This document shows positions 43,508 through 52,530 of a stretch of 64,000 nucleotides of DNA, in pieces. The stretch covers positions 26,510 to 90,509 of the forward strand of contig JAIOQA010000367.1 in NCBI GenBank assembly GCA_021413675.1. The letters are read 5' to 3'. A model generated the notes under the pieces. That model made no database searches. It was not told the DNA's origin and saw only the letters and a program-made list of their open reading frames with translations. Each line of letters opens with the position of its first letter. The stretch's first letter is position 1. This stretch comes from Deltaproteobacteria bacterium. Its GTDB lineage: Bacteria > Myxococcota_A > Polyangia > Haliangiales > Haliangiaceae. The position numbers were made by a program, and so were the translations under genes.

Positions 43508-46500
43508 TCAGGAGTCGGGGTCGGAGTCTTCATCATCGTCGTCGTCGTACGCGGGACGGTGGAGAGTGAGCGAGGGCGGCGTGGGAACAGGCGAGAGCCC
43601 TGAACCGGGCACGGGCACGGGCACGGGCACGGGCACGTGGTCGCTCGCAGGCGGTGGGAGGACGGGGGGCGCGGGCACAGGCTCGGCCTCGGGCTCGGAT
43701 ACGGGTTCGGCCTCGGGCTCGGACACGACCTCGGATACGGGCTCGGCCTCGGGCTCGGATACGGTCTCGGGCTCGGATATGGATTCGGCCACAGCCTCGG
43801 ATCCGGCCACGGCCTCAGCCTCCGCTACCGGCGCGACCTCGGGCTCGGGCGCGGCTCGCCGCCCGCTCACGATGACCTCCTCGCGCCCGTCCTCCGTGAC
43901 ATGCCGGACCAGCCGGTAGGTCGTGTTGCCGTGCGCGCGCGCGACCTCGGGCGCCGCGATCAAGAGCTGCAGATCGAGCGTCCTGCACAGATCGAACAGC
44001 GTCCCGAGATTGTCGCGCGACAGGCGGTTCGCCTCGTCGAGGAACAGGAACCGCAACGATCCGCTCGTGCGCCGCGCGCGCAACAGATTCGCGTCGCGCT
44101 CCCACTCGGTGAGCACCACCATCATGAGCGCCGCGCCGACGCCGATGGCCTCGCCGGTCGACAGCCGCGTCGGGCTCGCCGGCTCCCAGGTCTCGTTGGC
44201 CTGGCGCCGGATCTCGACCACCAGCTCGAGGTACTCGCGGTAGTCGAGCAGGCGCGCGCCGCCGCCGCGCCCGCCGCCGTAGCGCTTGAAGATCTCGTCG
44301 AGCGCCTCCTCGATCGGGATCGCCGAGAGGAACAGCAGCTCCTGCGCCTCGCCCTGGCGCAGCGCGCGCAGGATCTGCTCCATGCGCTCGACCCGGCGCA
44401 GCTCGACGCGGATGCCGTGGATGCTGCCGAAGCGGATGCCCTCGAGGTGCTGGTTGAGGCGGCGCACCTGACCGCCGGCGCGCCGTAGCTGCACGTCGAT
44501 GCCGCGCGCGACGTCCTCGGACGCGCCGCGCAGGTCGCCCTCCTGGCGCGCGAGCCGGCTCTCGAGGAGCGCGAGGTGATCGCGCAGCCGCTCGAGGGCG
44601 ACCAGCGGATCATCGACCTCGGCGATCTGCGCCGGCACGCGCCGGCGCAGCCAGTCGCGCGCGGCCTGCCACGCGTCGAGGTAGCCGCTGCCATCGAGCG
44701 GTAGATCCTTGATCGCGTTGACCAGCTCGTCGCCGCCGCGGGTCCGCGCGACGCGATCGAGGAGGAGCTCGCGTTTGCTCCACGCATCGGCGGTGAGCTG
44801 CACGTGCGTGCGCTCCGGGGCGCGACCGGCGAGCACCGGGTGCAGGAGCCCGGCGGCGTCGGCGCGCGCCCGCAGGCTGGCCCAGATCGCGTCGACGGGC
44901 CCGGCGGCCCGGCCGCGCTCCTCGGCGAGGGTCTTGGCCTCGCTGACCGCGCGCGCCGCGCGGCTGGCGCGCTCGTCGGCCAGCGCGCGGCTCGCGACCA
45001 GGGCCTTGGCCTCGGCCTCGACCGCGTCGAGCGCCTCGTTGGCGGCGTCGAGATCGGGCGCGCGCAGATCGAGCTCGCCGGCGACCGCGGTCAGCTCGGC
45101 GCGGGCGCGATCGCGGTGCGCGACGGCGGCGGCGCGCGCGGCGGCGGCGGCGTGGAGCGCGGTGGTCGCGACCTCCCACTGCGCGTCGCCGTCGGCGACC
45201 GCGGCGTCGGCGGCGTGGATCGCGGCCTTCGCGTCCTCGTGCTGCTGGACGAGCGCGGGCGCGACCACGGCGCCCGCGTCGAGCGTGGCGGCCGCGTCGG
45301 CCCACGCCGCGGCGTGCTGATGCGCGATCACCTCGACCAGCGCGGCCTTGCCGCGGAACAGCCGGTCGCGCTGCGCGGCCATCGCGTCTTGCCGTGCCGC
45401 CGCGATCGCGAGCGCGTCGTCGGTCGGCGGCGGGTGGCGCAGCGCCTCGAGGCGATCGACCAGCGCGGCGCGGGCGGCGCGCAGCGCGCGACGGCGATCG
45501 CGATCGGTGCGCGCGGCGGCGTGGGCGGCGGCGAGCGCCGCGGCCCGCGCGGCGTGATCCGGCGCCTCGAGCAGCGCGGCCTCGCCGAGCAGCCGGCGCA
45601 GGCGATCGCGCTCGCGGCCCAGGGTCTGGATGCGGGCGTTGCCGGCGGTGACGCGGCGCCGGCGCGTGGCCTCGGCCATCTCGAGCGTGGCCTGCTCGGA
45701 CGCGAGCAGCGCGCCCTCGTCGGCGGGATCGCCGAGCGCGATGGCCTCGGCGTGGACCAGCGCGATCTCGGCGTCGCGGCGCGCGGCGGCGAGGCGGTGG
45801 CCACGGCCCGCGAGCTCGTCGAGCTCGGCGGCGCGGGCCGCGATCGCGGTCCGCAGATCGGCCGCGCGGCGCGCCCGCGAGAGGCTGCCGAGCGTGGGCC
45901 GCGGCGACGGCCGGGTGACGCGCAGGCCGTGGGGCTCGGGGCAGATCGCGTCATGGCGCGGATCGTCGGGCGGCGCGAGGTCCAGGGCGGTGCCCGCGGC
46001 GACCAGCCAGACCGTGTCGAGCGCCGGGCTGCGCTCGCGGATCGCGATCGCAGCGGCGGCCGGATCCTCGACGATGATCGCCTGGGTCAGCGGACCGAGC
46101 CGCGCCTCGATCCACGCCGCCGCGTCGACGTCGACGTCCTCGAACCGGCTGGCCAGCAGCTCGCCGCCGACCGCGTCGCGCAGCTCGAGCAAGGCCGGCG
46201 CGATCGCGCCGCCCGCCGACTCGAGATCGGCGACCTCGTGCGCCAGCTGCTCGCGTGCGGCGAGCGCGCCGGCGCGCGACGCGGTCACCGCGATCTGCTG
46301 CTCGATGAACTGATCGCGCAGGGCCGCGAGCGCCGCGGCGATCGCGATCGCCGGCGCGTTGCCCGATCGCACCTGCGCGAGCTCGGCGAGGGCTGGCGCG
46401 GCCTCGCGGATCGCGCCGAGGCGCTCGAGCGCAGCGGTGGCGATCCGCCAGCGGGCCTCGCGCTCGGCGAGCGCCGCCGCCCGGGTCCGCACGCTGGCGA

Positions 46501-48304
46501 GCCTGGCCTCGGCGTCGCCGCCGCCGCGCAGCTCGTCGTCGAGGGCGCGCAGCTCGGCCTCGACCGCCTCGAGGCGATCGGCCACGCCCGCCGCGGCACC
46601 CTCGACGCCCACCGCGAGCCCGAGCTCGAGCGCGGTCGCGCGCGCGGCGACCTGGCGCTCGGCGGCGGCCTCGGCGTCGCGCCGGGCGCGCTCGAGATCA
46701 TCGGTGCTCGCGACCCGCGCGTCGAGCGCGGCGAGGCGGGCGAGGGCGGTGCGGGCCCGCGCGAATGGATCGTCGGCCGACACCTCCCGCGACGCCCCGG
46801 CGTCGTCGAGCGGCAGCGCGTCTTCGAGCTCCACGGGCTCGGTCGCCTCGCCGAGGCCGGCCTCGATCTCGACCAGCGCCGCGAGCGCGGTGGCGTGCTC
46901 GCCCCGGCGCGCGGCGACATCGCGGGCCTCGCGCGCCCAGCTCGCGTGCGCCTGATCCGCAGCCTCGAGTGCGCGCTCGGTCTCGATCAGCGCGGCGGTC
47001 GCCTCGGCGGCCTCGAGCGCCGATCGATCGAGCAGCTCGCGGGCGAGCGCGAGCTGCTGGCCGAGGTGGCGGTGGGCGTGGGCGCGCCGGGTCAGCTCGT
47101 CGAGGCCGTCCTGGTGGTTGGCGAGGCCCGCGGCCGCGCGATCGTAGGCGACGCGGGCGGCGTCGCGGCGCGCGACCCGGGCGGCGCGCTCGGCGGTGGC
47201 GGCGGCGTGCGCGGCGCGCGCCTCGTCGTCGGTCTGCGCCAGCACCGACAGCTCGCGCTCGATCTCCTCGAGCCGCGCGGCGATCGCGTCGGCGGCGGCC
47301 TGGCGATCGCGGGCCCGGCTGGCGCGCTCGACGGTGCGGCGGGCTTCGGTCACGCGGTGCTCGAGGTAGGCGTCGCGCCGCCCGAGATCCTGGGCCTGCT
47401 CCTCGGCGGCGCGGCGCGCGCGCTCGGCGGTGTCGATCGCGGTGCGCGCGGCGGCGGCCTCCGCGCTGGCCTCCGCCGATGCAGCGCGCGCGGCGTGGAC
47501 CGCGGCCGCGAACATCGCGACGCCGGCCTCGTAGATCGCGCTGATCTCGCGCTCGAGGGTGCGCGACTCCGCGACCTCGGCGCGGGTCCGCCGGCAGGCG
47601 TCGAGGTTGGCGCGCATCCGCCCGAGGGTGTCGCCGAGGCCGGTCTCCTCCTTGAGCAGGAACCCGCGCAGCTCGCTGGTCAGCGCGCGCGAGATGCCGC
47701 CGGTCATGCTGGTCCGCAGCATCTCGTTGAGCTTCGAGCGCTCCTCGTCAGTCGACAGCCGCATCGGCGTCACGCCGCGATCGAACAGCGCTGCGAAGTA
47801 GTCCTTGGTCGCGCGGAACACCTCGAGCGTGCCGCCGGCCGCGACCACGCTCGCGCGCAGCTCGTCGAGCTCGGGCACGTGATCGCCGTCGTCGCGCCGC
47901 ACCAGCAGCACGTCCGCGAGCCGGACGTTGGGCCCGAGGCCCTCGATCAGGAACGCGGTCGGCTCGACGGTCGGCTCGGCGGCGCGCGTGAGCCGCACGC
48001 CGGCGACCACGCGCGCGCCATCGCCCAGCTCGAGATCGAGCGCCGCATACGACGGCCGCCCGGGCTCGCCGAGCCGGCCCCAGATGCCGCGATCACCGCC
48101 GGTCGCGCCGCTCTCGCCGAGGTTGGTGAACCGCAGCTTCGACATGTCGGGCAGGAGCACGACGTACGCCGCGATCATGACCGTGGTCTTGCCCGCGCCG
48201 TTCGCGCCCTCGAGGGCGGTCACGTGGCGATCGAGCAGGTAGCGCTCGTAGAAGACGCCCTTCCAGTTGACCAGGGCGAGCGCCGCGACGCGCGCCCGGC
48301 TCAT
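43508..48304 (-). CDS. mukB: Chromosome partition protein MukB (condensin SMC-like ATPase)
   Basis: A 1598-residue SMC-like ATPase that folds and segregates DNA as part of MukBEF. The head starts LALVNWKGVFYERYLLDRH with Walker A GANGAGKTT (33-41), followed by LRFTNLGESGATGGDRG as in E. coli MukB. Long Ala/Arg coiled coils flank a MukB-type hinge (about 705-815: GGELLASRFEDVDV, ARLGPLTQAIIVEDP, HGLRVTRPSPRPTLG). The C-terminal head has LLDYREYLELVVEI, ABC signature LSTGEAIG (about 1380) and Walker B LRFLFLDEANRL (about 1420). The E. coli protein ends near 1486. Here about 115 extra residues follow, made of PVSEPEAE and VPVP repeats and an acidic tail. The start overlaps mukE by 4 bp. Confidence 0.93.
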   Translation of the reverse strand: MSRARVAALALVNWKGVFYERYLLDRHVTALEGANGAGKTTVMIAAYVVLLPDMSKLRFTNLGESGATGGDRGIWGRLGEPGRPSYAALDLELGDGARVVAGVRLTRAAEPTVEPTAFLIEGLGPNVRLADVLLVRRDDGDHVPELDELRASVVAAGGTLEVFRATKDYFAALFDRGVTPMRLSTDEERSKLNEMLRTSMTGGISRALTSELRGFLLKEETGLGDTLGRMRANLDACRRTRAEVAESRTLEREISAIYEAGVAMFAAAVHAARAASAEASAEAAAARTAIDTAERARRAAEEQAQDLGRRDAYLEHRVTEARRTVERASRARDRQAAADAIAARLEEIERELSVLAQTDDEARAAHAAATAERAARVARRDAARVAYDRAAAGLANHQDGLDELTRRAHAHRHLGQQLALARELLDRSALEAAEATAALIETERALEAADQAHASWAREARDVAARRGEHATALAALVEIEAGLGEATEPVELEDALPLDDAGASREVSADDPFARARTALARLAALDARVASTDDLERARRDAEAAAERQVAARATALELGLAVGVEGAAAGVADRLEAVEAELRALDDELRGGGDAEARLASVRTRAAALAEREARWRIATAALERLGAIREAAPALAELAQVRSGNAPAIAIAAALAALRDQFIEQQIAVTASRAGALAAREQLAHEVADLESAGGAIAPALLELRDAVGGELLASRFEDVDVDAAAWIEARLGPLTQAIIVEDPAAAAIAIRERSPALDTVWLVAAGTALDLAPPDDPRHDAICPEPHGLRVTRPSPRPTLGSLSRARRAADLRTAIAARAAELDELAGRGHRLAAARRDAEIALVHAEAIALGDPADEGALLASEQATLEMAEATRRRRVTAGNARIQTLGRERDRLRRLLGEAALLEAPDHAARAAALAAAHAAARTDRDRRRALRAARAALVDRLEALRHPPPTDDALAIAAARQDAMAAQRDRLFRGKAALVEVIAHQHAAAWADAAATLDAGAVVAPALVQQHEDAKAAIHAADAAVADGDAQWEVATTALHAAAAARAAAVAHRDRARAELTAVAGELDLRAPDLDAANEALDAVEAEAKALVASRALADERASRAARAVSEAKTLAEERGRAAGPVDAIWASLRARADAAGLLHPVLAGRAPERTHVQLTADAWSKRELLLDRVARTRGGDELVNAIKDLPLDGSGYLDAWQAARDWLRRRVPAQIAEVDDPLVALERLRDHLALLESRLARQEGDLRGASEDVARGIDVQLRRAGGQVRRLNQHLEGIRFGSIHGIRVELRRVERMEQILRALRQGEAQELLFLSAIPIEEALDEIFKRYGGGRGGGARLLDYREYLELVVEIRRQANETWEPASPTRLSTGEAIGVGAALMMVVLTEWERDANLLRARRTSGSLRFLFLDEANRLSRDNLGTLFDLCRTLDLQLLIAAPEVARAHGNTTYRLVRHVTEDGREEVIVSGRRAAPEPEVAPVAEAEAVAGSEAVAESISEPETVSEPEAEPVSEVVSEPEAEPVSEPEAEPVPAPPVLPPPASDHVPVPVPVPVPGSGLSPVPTPPSLTLHRPAYDDDDDEDSDPDS
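43606..43815 (-). repeat. Low-complexity tandem repeats encoding the MukB C-terminal tail
   Basis: A GGGCAC hexamer run spans 43606-43637 (encoding VPVPVP). Imperfect GGCTCGG-type repeats cover about 43675-43815 (encoding SEPEAEPVSE repeats). All periods are multiples of three, so the tail length can change without a frameshift. Confidence 0.75.
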
Positions 48305-49179
48305 CCCGGCGATCCGTCGTCGTCGAGATCGTCGTCGGCGCCGAGCTCGGCGTCGAACTCGTCGAGGTCCTCGTCGGATCGCTCGATCACCCGCGGCCCG
48401 ACGACCGGCGCGGCGCCGCTACGCGCCGGCTCCGGCGCGATGTCGGGCATGGCGTCTTCCTCGTCCGGATCCTCACCCTCGCCCTGATCCTCGCCCTCAC
48501 CCTCGCCCTGATCCTCACCGTCCTCGTCACGCGGCTCCTCGCCCTCGCGCGCCTCGTCCGCGAGCGCGACCTCGCCCTGCGCGACCAGCTTCGCCAGCGC
48601 CTCCGCGGGCGCCGACAGCCCGCGCACCGGCTCGGCGAACCGCAGCAGCGACGCGCGCAGCCGCAGCTTCTCGCCGTCCTGCGCCTCGACGAAGCCGAGC
48701 CCCGCCAGCCGCCGGACCGCATCGGCGACCCGCGACCGCACGTTCTTCTGCGCGATGCGCTCGTCGTGCCGCTTCCGCTTCGGGTTGAACTCCGCGATCA
48801 GCGCATCGCTGCCCAGCACCGCGACCAGCTGCGCGACCACATCCTCGACCGACACGATGCCGCCGCGCTCGACCGCCGCCGGATCGAGGTACAGGAGCGC
48901 GAGCGCCTGACCGACCAGCATCTCGCCCGCGCCGAGCGTGCGGCGCGACAGCTTGTCGCCGGTCGGCAGCAGGTAGAAGTAGCCATCGGCCTTGTGGATG
49001 AGCTCCGCGCCGTAGCGCCGGTAGAACGGCTCGAGGTGATCCTGCGCGTCGGTCAGGAGCGCGTACCAGGCCGCGTCGTCGCGATCCACATGGCGGCCGC
49101 CGCGCAGCGCGAGATCGAGATCCGGAAAGTCGGCGTCGAGCAGGACGTCCTGCAGCTGCGCATAGCCCGGTCGAGTCAT
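48301..49179 (-). CDS. mukE: MukE, winged-helix subunit of the MukBEF condensin
   Basis: A 292-residue winged-helix protein that binds the MukF kleisin and modulates MukB. Recognisable MukE features are DADFPDLDLALRGGRHVDRDD, HLEPFYRRYGAELIHKADGYFYLLP, LGAGEMLVGQALALLYLDP and a second winged helix ending LRLRASLLRFAEPV near residue 200. E. coli MukE has 234 residues. This one adds an acidic C-terminal tail (EGEDQGEGEDPDEED repeats, encoded by 18-bp DNA repeats near 48474-48525). It overlaps mukF and mukB by 4 bp each (ATGA), the sign of a translationally coupled operon. Confidence 0.92.
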   Translation of the reverse strand: MTRPGYAQLQDVLLDADFPDLDLALRGGRHVDRDDAAWYALLTDAQDHLEPFYRRYGAELIHKADGYFYLLPTGDKLSRRTLGAGEMLVGQALALLYLDPAAVERGGIVSVEDVVAQLVAVLGSDALIAEFNPKRKRHDERIAQKNVRSRVADAVRRLAGLGFVEAQDGEKLRLRASLLRFAEPVRGLSAPAEALAKLVAQGEVALADEAREGEEPRDEDGEDQGEGEGEDQGEGEDPDEEDAMPDIAPEPARSGAAPVVGPRVIERSDEDLDEFDAELGADDDLDDDGSPG

Positions 49180-50483
49180 CGCGATCCTCCGCGCGCATCG
49201 CGCGTCACGGCCCAGTCCTCGATCACCAGATCCTCGCCGACCGCGACCCACGGCCGCTCGATCGCAGAGCGCGCCCGCGCCAGCCGCGCCACCGTGCCCG
49301 CGACCCGGCCGGCCTCGATGAAGCGCTCCGGGCCGGGGAGCTCGGCGGTCACGTCGTGGGTCACCGTCGACAGCGCCGCGGCGCCGCCGTCGATCGACGC
49401 CTGGACCTTGGCGTCGAGCGCGGCCTGCGGATCCTCGGTCGACTCCGCGACCGGCTCGCGCTCGCGCGCCGCGCGGGGCCGCACCACCGGCGGCTTGGTC
49501 CGCACCGGGGCGACCGTGCGCAGGATGCGGATCGGCGCGGCCGCGGCGTGGGTGAGCGCGAACCGCTGGCCCGCGCCCGCCAGCTGATCGCGCAGCCGCT
49601 GGGTGAGGGCGCGCGTGGGATCGAGCCGCACGACATCGCGCAGGTACCGGTGCACGTACTGGAAGTACTCCGACCACGCGCGCTGCCGCGCCGTGCCCCA
49701 GGCCGCGATGCGATCGACCTGATCCATCAGGCGATGGGCCGCGCCGGCGGCCTCGTCGGCGCCCGCGCCGAGCGCCAGCTCCTCGACGTCGTGGAGCAGC
49801 GACAGGAGCGAGCTCGCGTCGCGCAGGAGCATGTCGTTCAGCTCGCGCAGGGTCGCGCTCGTCGACTCGAGCAGGCCCTGGCAGCGCTCGATCGCGCCGA
49901 ACCAGTCAGCCTCGAGCAGCCGCCGGATCTCGGCCTGGAAGTCCTCCTGCTGCAGATCGAGGCCGCGCTGCCGGCGCTCGATGCCGGCGACCAGCTCGCC
50001 GATCGTGATGCGCAGCGGCCCGAGCACGCCGTCGCGCCACGCGCCTTCATCCGACGCGATCCGCGCCGCCGCCAGCACGCTCGTGATCGCCACGGTCAGG
50101 CTCGCGGTGAGCACGCTCAGGCTCTCGCGGGTGAGGATGTCCTCTTCGAGGAAGAACTCGACGATGCCGGTGGCGAGCCGCGACAGCGCGAACTCGCCGG
50201 CCTTGACCACGCCCTGGCCGTCGACGCGGGCCAGCAGGCGCTGATCGCGCAGCCGCTGGATCGCCGGCGCGGCGCGGCGCTTGATCTCGGCGCCGGGCTC
50301 GATCGCCGCCGCCGCCTGCGCGAAGACATCCTCGAGCTGGACCTCGGTGAACGAGGCCAGCTGCGCACCCTCGCCGCGGACGTAGAGCGCCACCAGGAAG
50401 CAGACATCGAGCGGGCCGAGGTCCAAGGACAGCCGGCGCGCGGCGACCGCGGCGATGACGTCTTCCGGGGCTCGGCGGGACAT
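49176..50483 (-). CDS. mukF: MukF, kleisin subunit of the MukBEF condensin
   Basis: A 435-residue kleisin, close to the 440 of E. coli MukF. It starts with a winged helix (PEDVIAAVAARRLSLDLGPLDVCFLVAL). The middle carries clear MukF landmarks: EADWFGAIERCQGLLESTSATLRELND, VDRIAAWGTARQRAWSEYFQYVHRYLRD and RALTQRLRDQL. The C-terminal domain is smaller and more Ala/Arg-rich than in E. coli. It is the first gene of the operon; the smtA neighbour of enterics is absent. An AT-rich TATAGA lies 10 nt before the start and is the likely promoter. Confidence 0.92.
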   Translation of the reverse strand: MSRRAPEDVIAAVAARRLSLDLGPLDVCFLVALYVRGEGAQLASFTEVQLEDVFAQAAAAIEPGAEIKRRAAPAIQRLRDQRLLARVDGQGVVKAGEFALSRLATGIVEFFLEEDILTRESLSVLTASLTVAITSVLAAARIASDEGAWRDGVLGPLRITIGELVAGIERRQRGLDLQQEDFQAEIRRLLEADWFGAIERCQGLLESTSATLRELNDMLLRDASSLLSLLHDVEELALGAGADEAAGAAHRLMDQVDRIAAWGTARQRAWSEYFQYVHRYLRDVVRLDPTRALTQRLRDQLAGAGQRFALTHAAAAPIRILRTVAPVRTKPPVVRPRAAREREPVAESTEDPQAALDAKVQASIDGGAAALSTVTHDVTAELPGPERFIEAGRVAGTVARLARARSAIERPWVAVGEDLVIEDWAVTRDARGGSR

Positions 50484-50493
50484 GCGGCCCGCT

Positions 50494-50499
50494 TCTATA
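50494..50499 (-). promoter_or_regulatory. Candidate -10 element (TATAGA) of the muk operon
   Basis: TATAGA on the minus strand ends 10 nt before the mukF ATG, within an unusually AT-rich patch. The spacer contains no ribosome site. Confidence 0.35.
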
Positions 50500-50558
50500 T
50501 CGCGCGGCGACGGTGCCTCGCTAGCCGCCGATCGATCGATCGCGGCCGCTCCCGCGCG

Positions 50559-51236
50559 CTACAGGAGCTCGATCGGCCGCGTGACCTCGAGGGTCATGTC
50601 TTCGCGCCGCGTCGTGGTGGTGACCTTGAACGTCAGCTCGGTCGCGCCCGGCACGAGCCCGCGGACCTCGAGGTCGCGGACCACGTACAGCCGCCCGTCG
50701 TCGCCGACGGTCTCGACCACCGGCGCCGCCGGGCTGGTCACCGTGCCGCCCGCGGTCCGCACCTCGATCGCGACGGTGCTGGGCCCGATGAAGTGCCCGT
50801 AGTTGCGGAGCGCGAGTTGCACCTGCAGGCGGTCGCGCGCGATCGGCACGCGATCCTCGACGAAGCCGGCGGCCACGGCCTGACCCGGACGCACGAAACC
50901 GATCGCGATCCGCGGCAGCTGCTCGCCCTTCGCGTCGAGGATGTTGCCGCAGCGCGCGCTGCCGTTGTCGAGCGCGCAGCCCGAGGCCTTGCCGCACGGC
51001 TCCTCCTCGGCCTCGAGGCAGCCGTCGCCGTTCAGGTCGGCGCAGTGCAGGACCGCAAGCTGATCAGGCGCGCACACGGTCCCGGCGCCGGACCCGCCCC
51101 AGGCCACGCCCGGCGGCGGCGTGCATCGCGGGTCCGCCTTGCAGGCAGCGGCCGTCGCGGTGCCGGATCCCGGATCGCCGCCGCTGCGGCAGGCGACCAC
51201 GAGCAACACCACCGCGAGCCCTCCGGTTCGGCGCAT
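50559..51236 (-). CDS. Hypothetical lipoprotein with calcium-loop-like motif
   Basis: A 225-residue lipoprotein (lipobox LLVVAC). A Cys-rich N-terminal part has ADLNGDGCLEAEEEPCG, a DxNxDGxxxxxEE loop like dockerin or EF-hand calcium sites. A single beta-sandwich-like domain follows (QVQLALRNYGHFIGPSTVAIEVRTAGG, LRGLVPG-type turns). It is probably a surface protein. No family was recognised. It stands alone, 75 bp upstream of mukF. Confidence 0.75.
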   Translation of the reverse strand: MRRTGGLAVVLLVVACRSGGDPGSGTATAAACKADPRCTPPPGVAWGGSGAGTVCAPDQLAVLHCADLNGDGCLEAEEEPCGKASGCALDNGSARCGNILDAKGEQLPRIAIGFVRPGQAVAAGFVEDRVPIARDRLQVQLALRNYGHFIGPSTVAIEVRTAGGTVTSPAAPVVETVGDDGRLYVVRDLEVRGLVPGATELTFKVTTTTRREDMTLEVTRPIELL

Positions 51237-51282
51237 GGACCATCGTCGCGCGATTTCGCGCGCGCGGAAAGCCCGCCCGGGA

Positions 51283-51594
51283 TCAGGGCAGGGCGCGCGG
51301 CTCGAACACGAGCCCGAGCCCGCCGCGCTGCCGCGACGTGTGGTCGCGGCGCCAGCTGACGCGCACCGGGATGGGCGCGCTGTGTTCGTCGCGGGTCAGG
51401 AATCCCCGCACGCCGGGCGCGATCGGCGCGGCGGTCTCGAAGAACACGCCGCCCGGGCTCTCGTCGCTGGCGGTGCCGCGCAGCTCGACGACGTCGAGGG
51501 CGAGGCGGGCCTTCACCTGGGTGGACGTGCGCGTTCCGCGGCCGCGTCGATCGACGAGGCCGAGCGCACCGAAGCAGCGGCGCAGGATGTTCAT
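51283..51594 (-). CDS. PilZ-domain protein, possible c-di-GMP effector
   Basis: A 103-residue single PilZ domain. The N-terminal Arg-rich switch (VDRRGRGTRTSTQVKARL) and the SPGGVFFET turn correspond to the RxxxR and (D/N)xSxxG binding motifs, the second of which is degenerate here (DESPGG). The end reads GGLGLVFEPRA. It could bind cyclic di-GMP if the altered motif still works. TAGCGT lies 6 nt before the start codon. The lipoprotein at 50559 follows 46 bp later on the same strand. Confidence 0.82.
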   Translation of the reverse strand: MNILRRCFGALGLVDRRGRGTRTSTQVKARLALDVVELRGTASDESPGGVFFETAAPIAPGVRGFLTRDEHSAPIPVRVSWRRDHTSRQRGGLGLVFEPRALP

Positions 51595-51600
51595 GGCTCC

Positions 51601-51606
51601 ACGCTA
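51601..51606 (-). promoter_or_regulatory. Candidate -10 element (TAGCGT), leaderless type
   Basis: TAGCGT on the minus strand ends 6 nt before the PilZ ATG at 51594. The 6-nt gap contains GGAG, too close to serve as a normal ribosome site. Confidence 0.38.
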
Positions 51607-51659
51607 GGGCCGGCCGCGGTCGGGGACAAGAAAACGGCATTCGCCGCCGACCGCCGCGA

Positions 51660-51665
51660 TATCCT
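51660..51665 (+). promoter_or_regulatory. Candidate -10 element (TATCCT), leaderless type
   Basis: TATCCT ends 6 nt before the GTG at 51672. No ribosome site was seen. Confidence 0.4.
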
Positions 51666-51671
51666 GGTCCC

Positions 51672-52487
51672 GTGGACCCGCGATTTCCCGAGCGCGACCT
51701 CCGCGGGGCGATGGCGGCGCGGCCGGCGCCCGCGCCGATGCCGGACTTCGAGGGCAGGGCGCTCGAGTGGAAACTGCGCGCGATCGCCGTGCCGGCGGCG
51801 CTGCTGGTCGCGATCGGGTTTCACGCGTTCCCGCTGCTCCACCAGATCCAGCGCATCTGGCTCAGCATGTGGATCCACGAGCTCGGCCACGCGGTGACCG
51901 CGCTGTGGTCGGGCTACGGCGCGGCGCCGATGCCGTGGCGCACCGCGATCTCGCCGGACCGCATGCTGCTGGTCACCGCGCTGGTCGCGCTCCTGAACGT
52001 CGCGCTCCTGGCGCGCTGGTACGCGTCGCGCCGCTGGCTGCTCGTCGGGGTGGCGGTCGCGCTGCTGCTCGCGCAGTACGTGATGACGTTCGTGTGGTCG
52101 GTGAACGAGGCGACGATCGCGTTCACCTTCGGCGGCGACGGCGGCGCGATGGTGCTCGGCACCGCGCTCATGCTCACGTTCTTCGTCGGCAAGGACAGCC
52201 AGATCTACCAGGGCGCGCTGCGCTGGGGCTTCCTGTGCATCGGCGCCGCCGCGTTCGTCGATACCTTCGCGACGTGGTGGGCCGCGCGCACCGACCCGAG
52301 CGTGATCCCGTTCGGCGAGATCGAGGGCGTGGGCCTGTCGGACCCGACCAAGCTCGTGCGCATCTACCAGTGGTCGACGGATGATCTCGTCGATCGCTAC
52401 GTCACCCTCGGCGTCGGCTGCCTGATCGTGCTGGTCGCGGCGTATGCGTGGGCGGTGCGCGACGCGCGGCGCGCGGCGCACGGCTGA
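51672..52487 (+). CDS. Integral membrane protein with HELGH motif (M50-like)
   Basis: A 271-residue polytopic membrane protein starting from GTG, with about six hydrophobic helices. MWIHELGHAVTALWSG carries the HExxH zinc-peptidase motif inside a helix, as in M50 site-2 proteases. The second M50 motif (NPDG-like) was not found, so peptidase activity is uncertain. The remaining helices (LLVTALVALLNVALLARWY, VALLLAQYVMTFVW) form a compact bundle. It diverges from the PilZ gene with a shared 77-bp spacer. Confidence 0.78.
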   Translation: MDPRFPERDLRGAMAARPAPAPMPDFEGRALEWKLRAIAVPAALLVAIGFHAFPLLHQIQRIWLSMWIHELGHAVTALWSGYGAAPMPWRTAISPDRMLLVTALVALLNVALLARWYASRRWLLVGVAVALLLAQYVMTFVWSVNEATIAFTFGGDGGAMVLGTALMLTFFVGKDSQIYQGALRWGFLCIGAAAFVDTFATWWAARTDPSVIPFGEIEGVGLSDPTKLVRIYQWSTDDLVDRYVTLGVGCLIVLVAAYAWAVRDARRAAHG

Positions 52488-52530
52488 CCGGTGAGGCATG
52501 CGCGCTCACCGTGCGGACGGGCCCGCGCGG

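Noticed and set aside
44804..48487. Long plus-strand ORF opposite mukB
   Set aside because: Low-complexity Arg/Gly translation without any domain. The minus strand encodes a full MukB with Walker A, hinge and signature.
43508..50483. Wadjet (JetABCD) or MksBEFG plasmid-defence system
   Set aside because: No Toprim nuclease gene adjoins the operon, and the MukF/MukE/MukB motifs match the classical condensin rather than JetA-C by eye.
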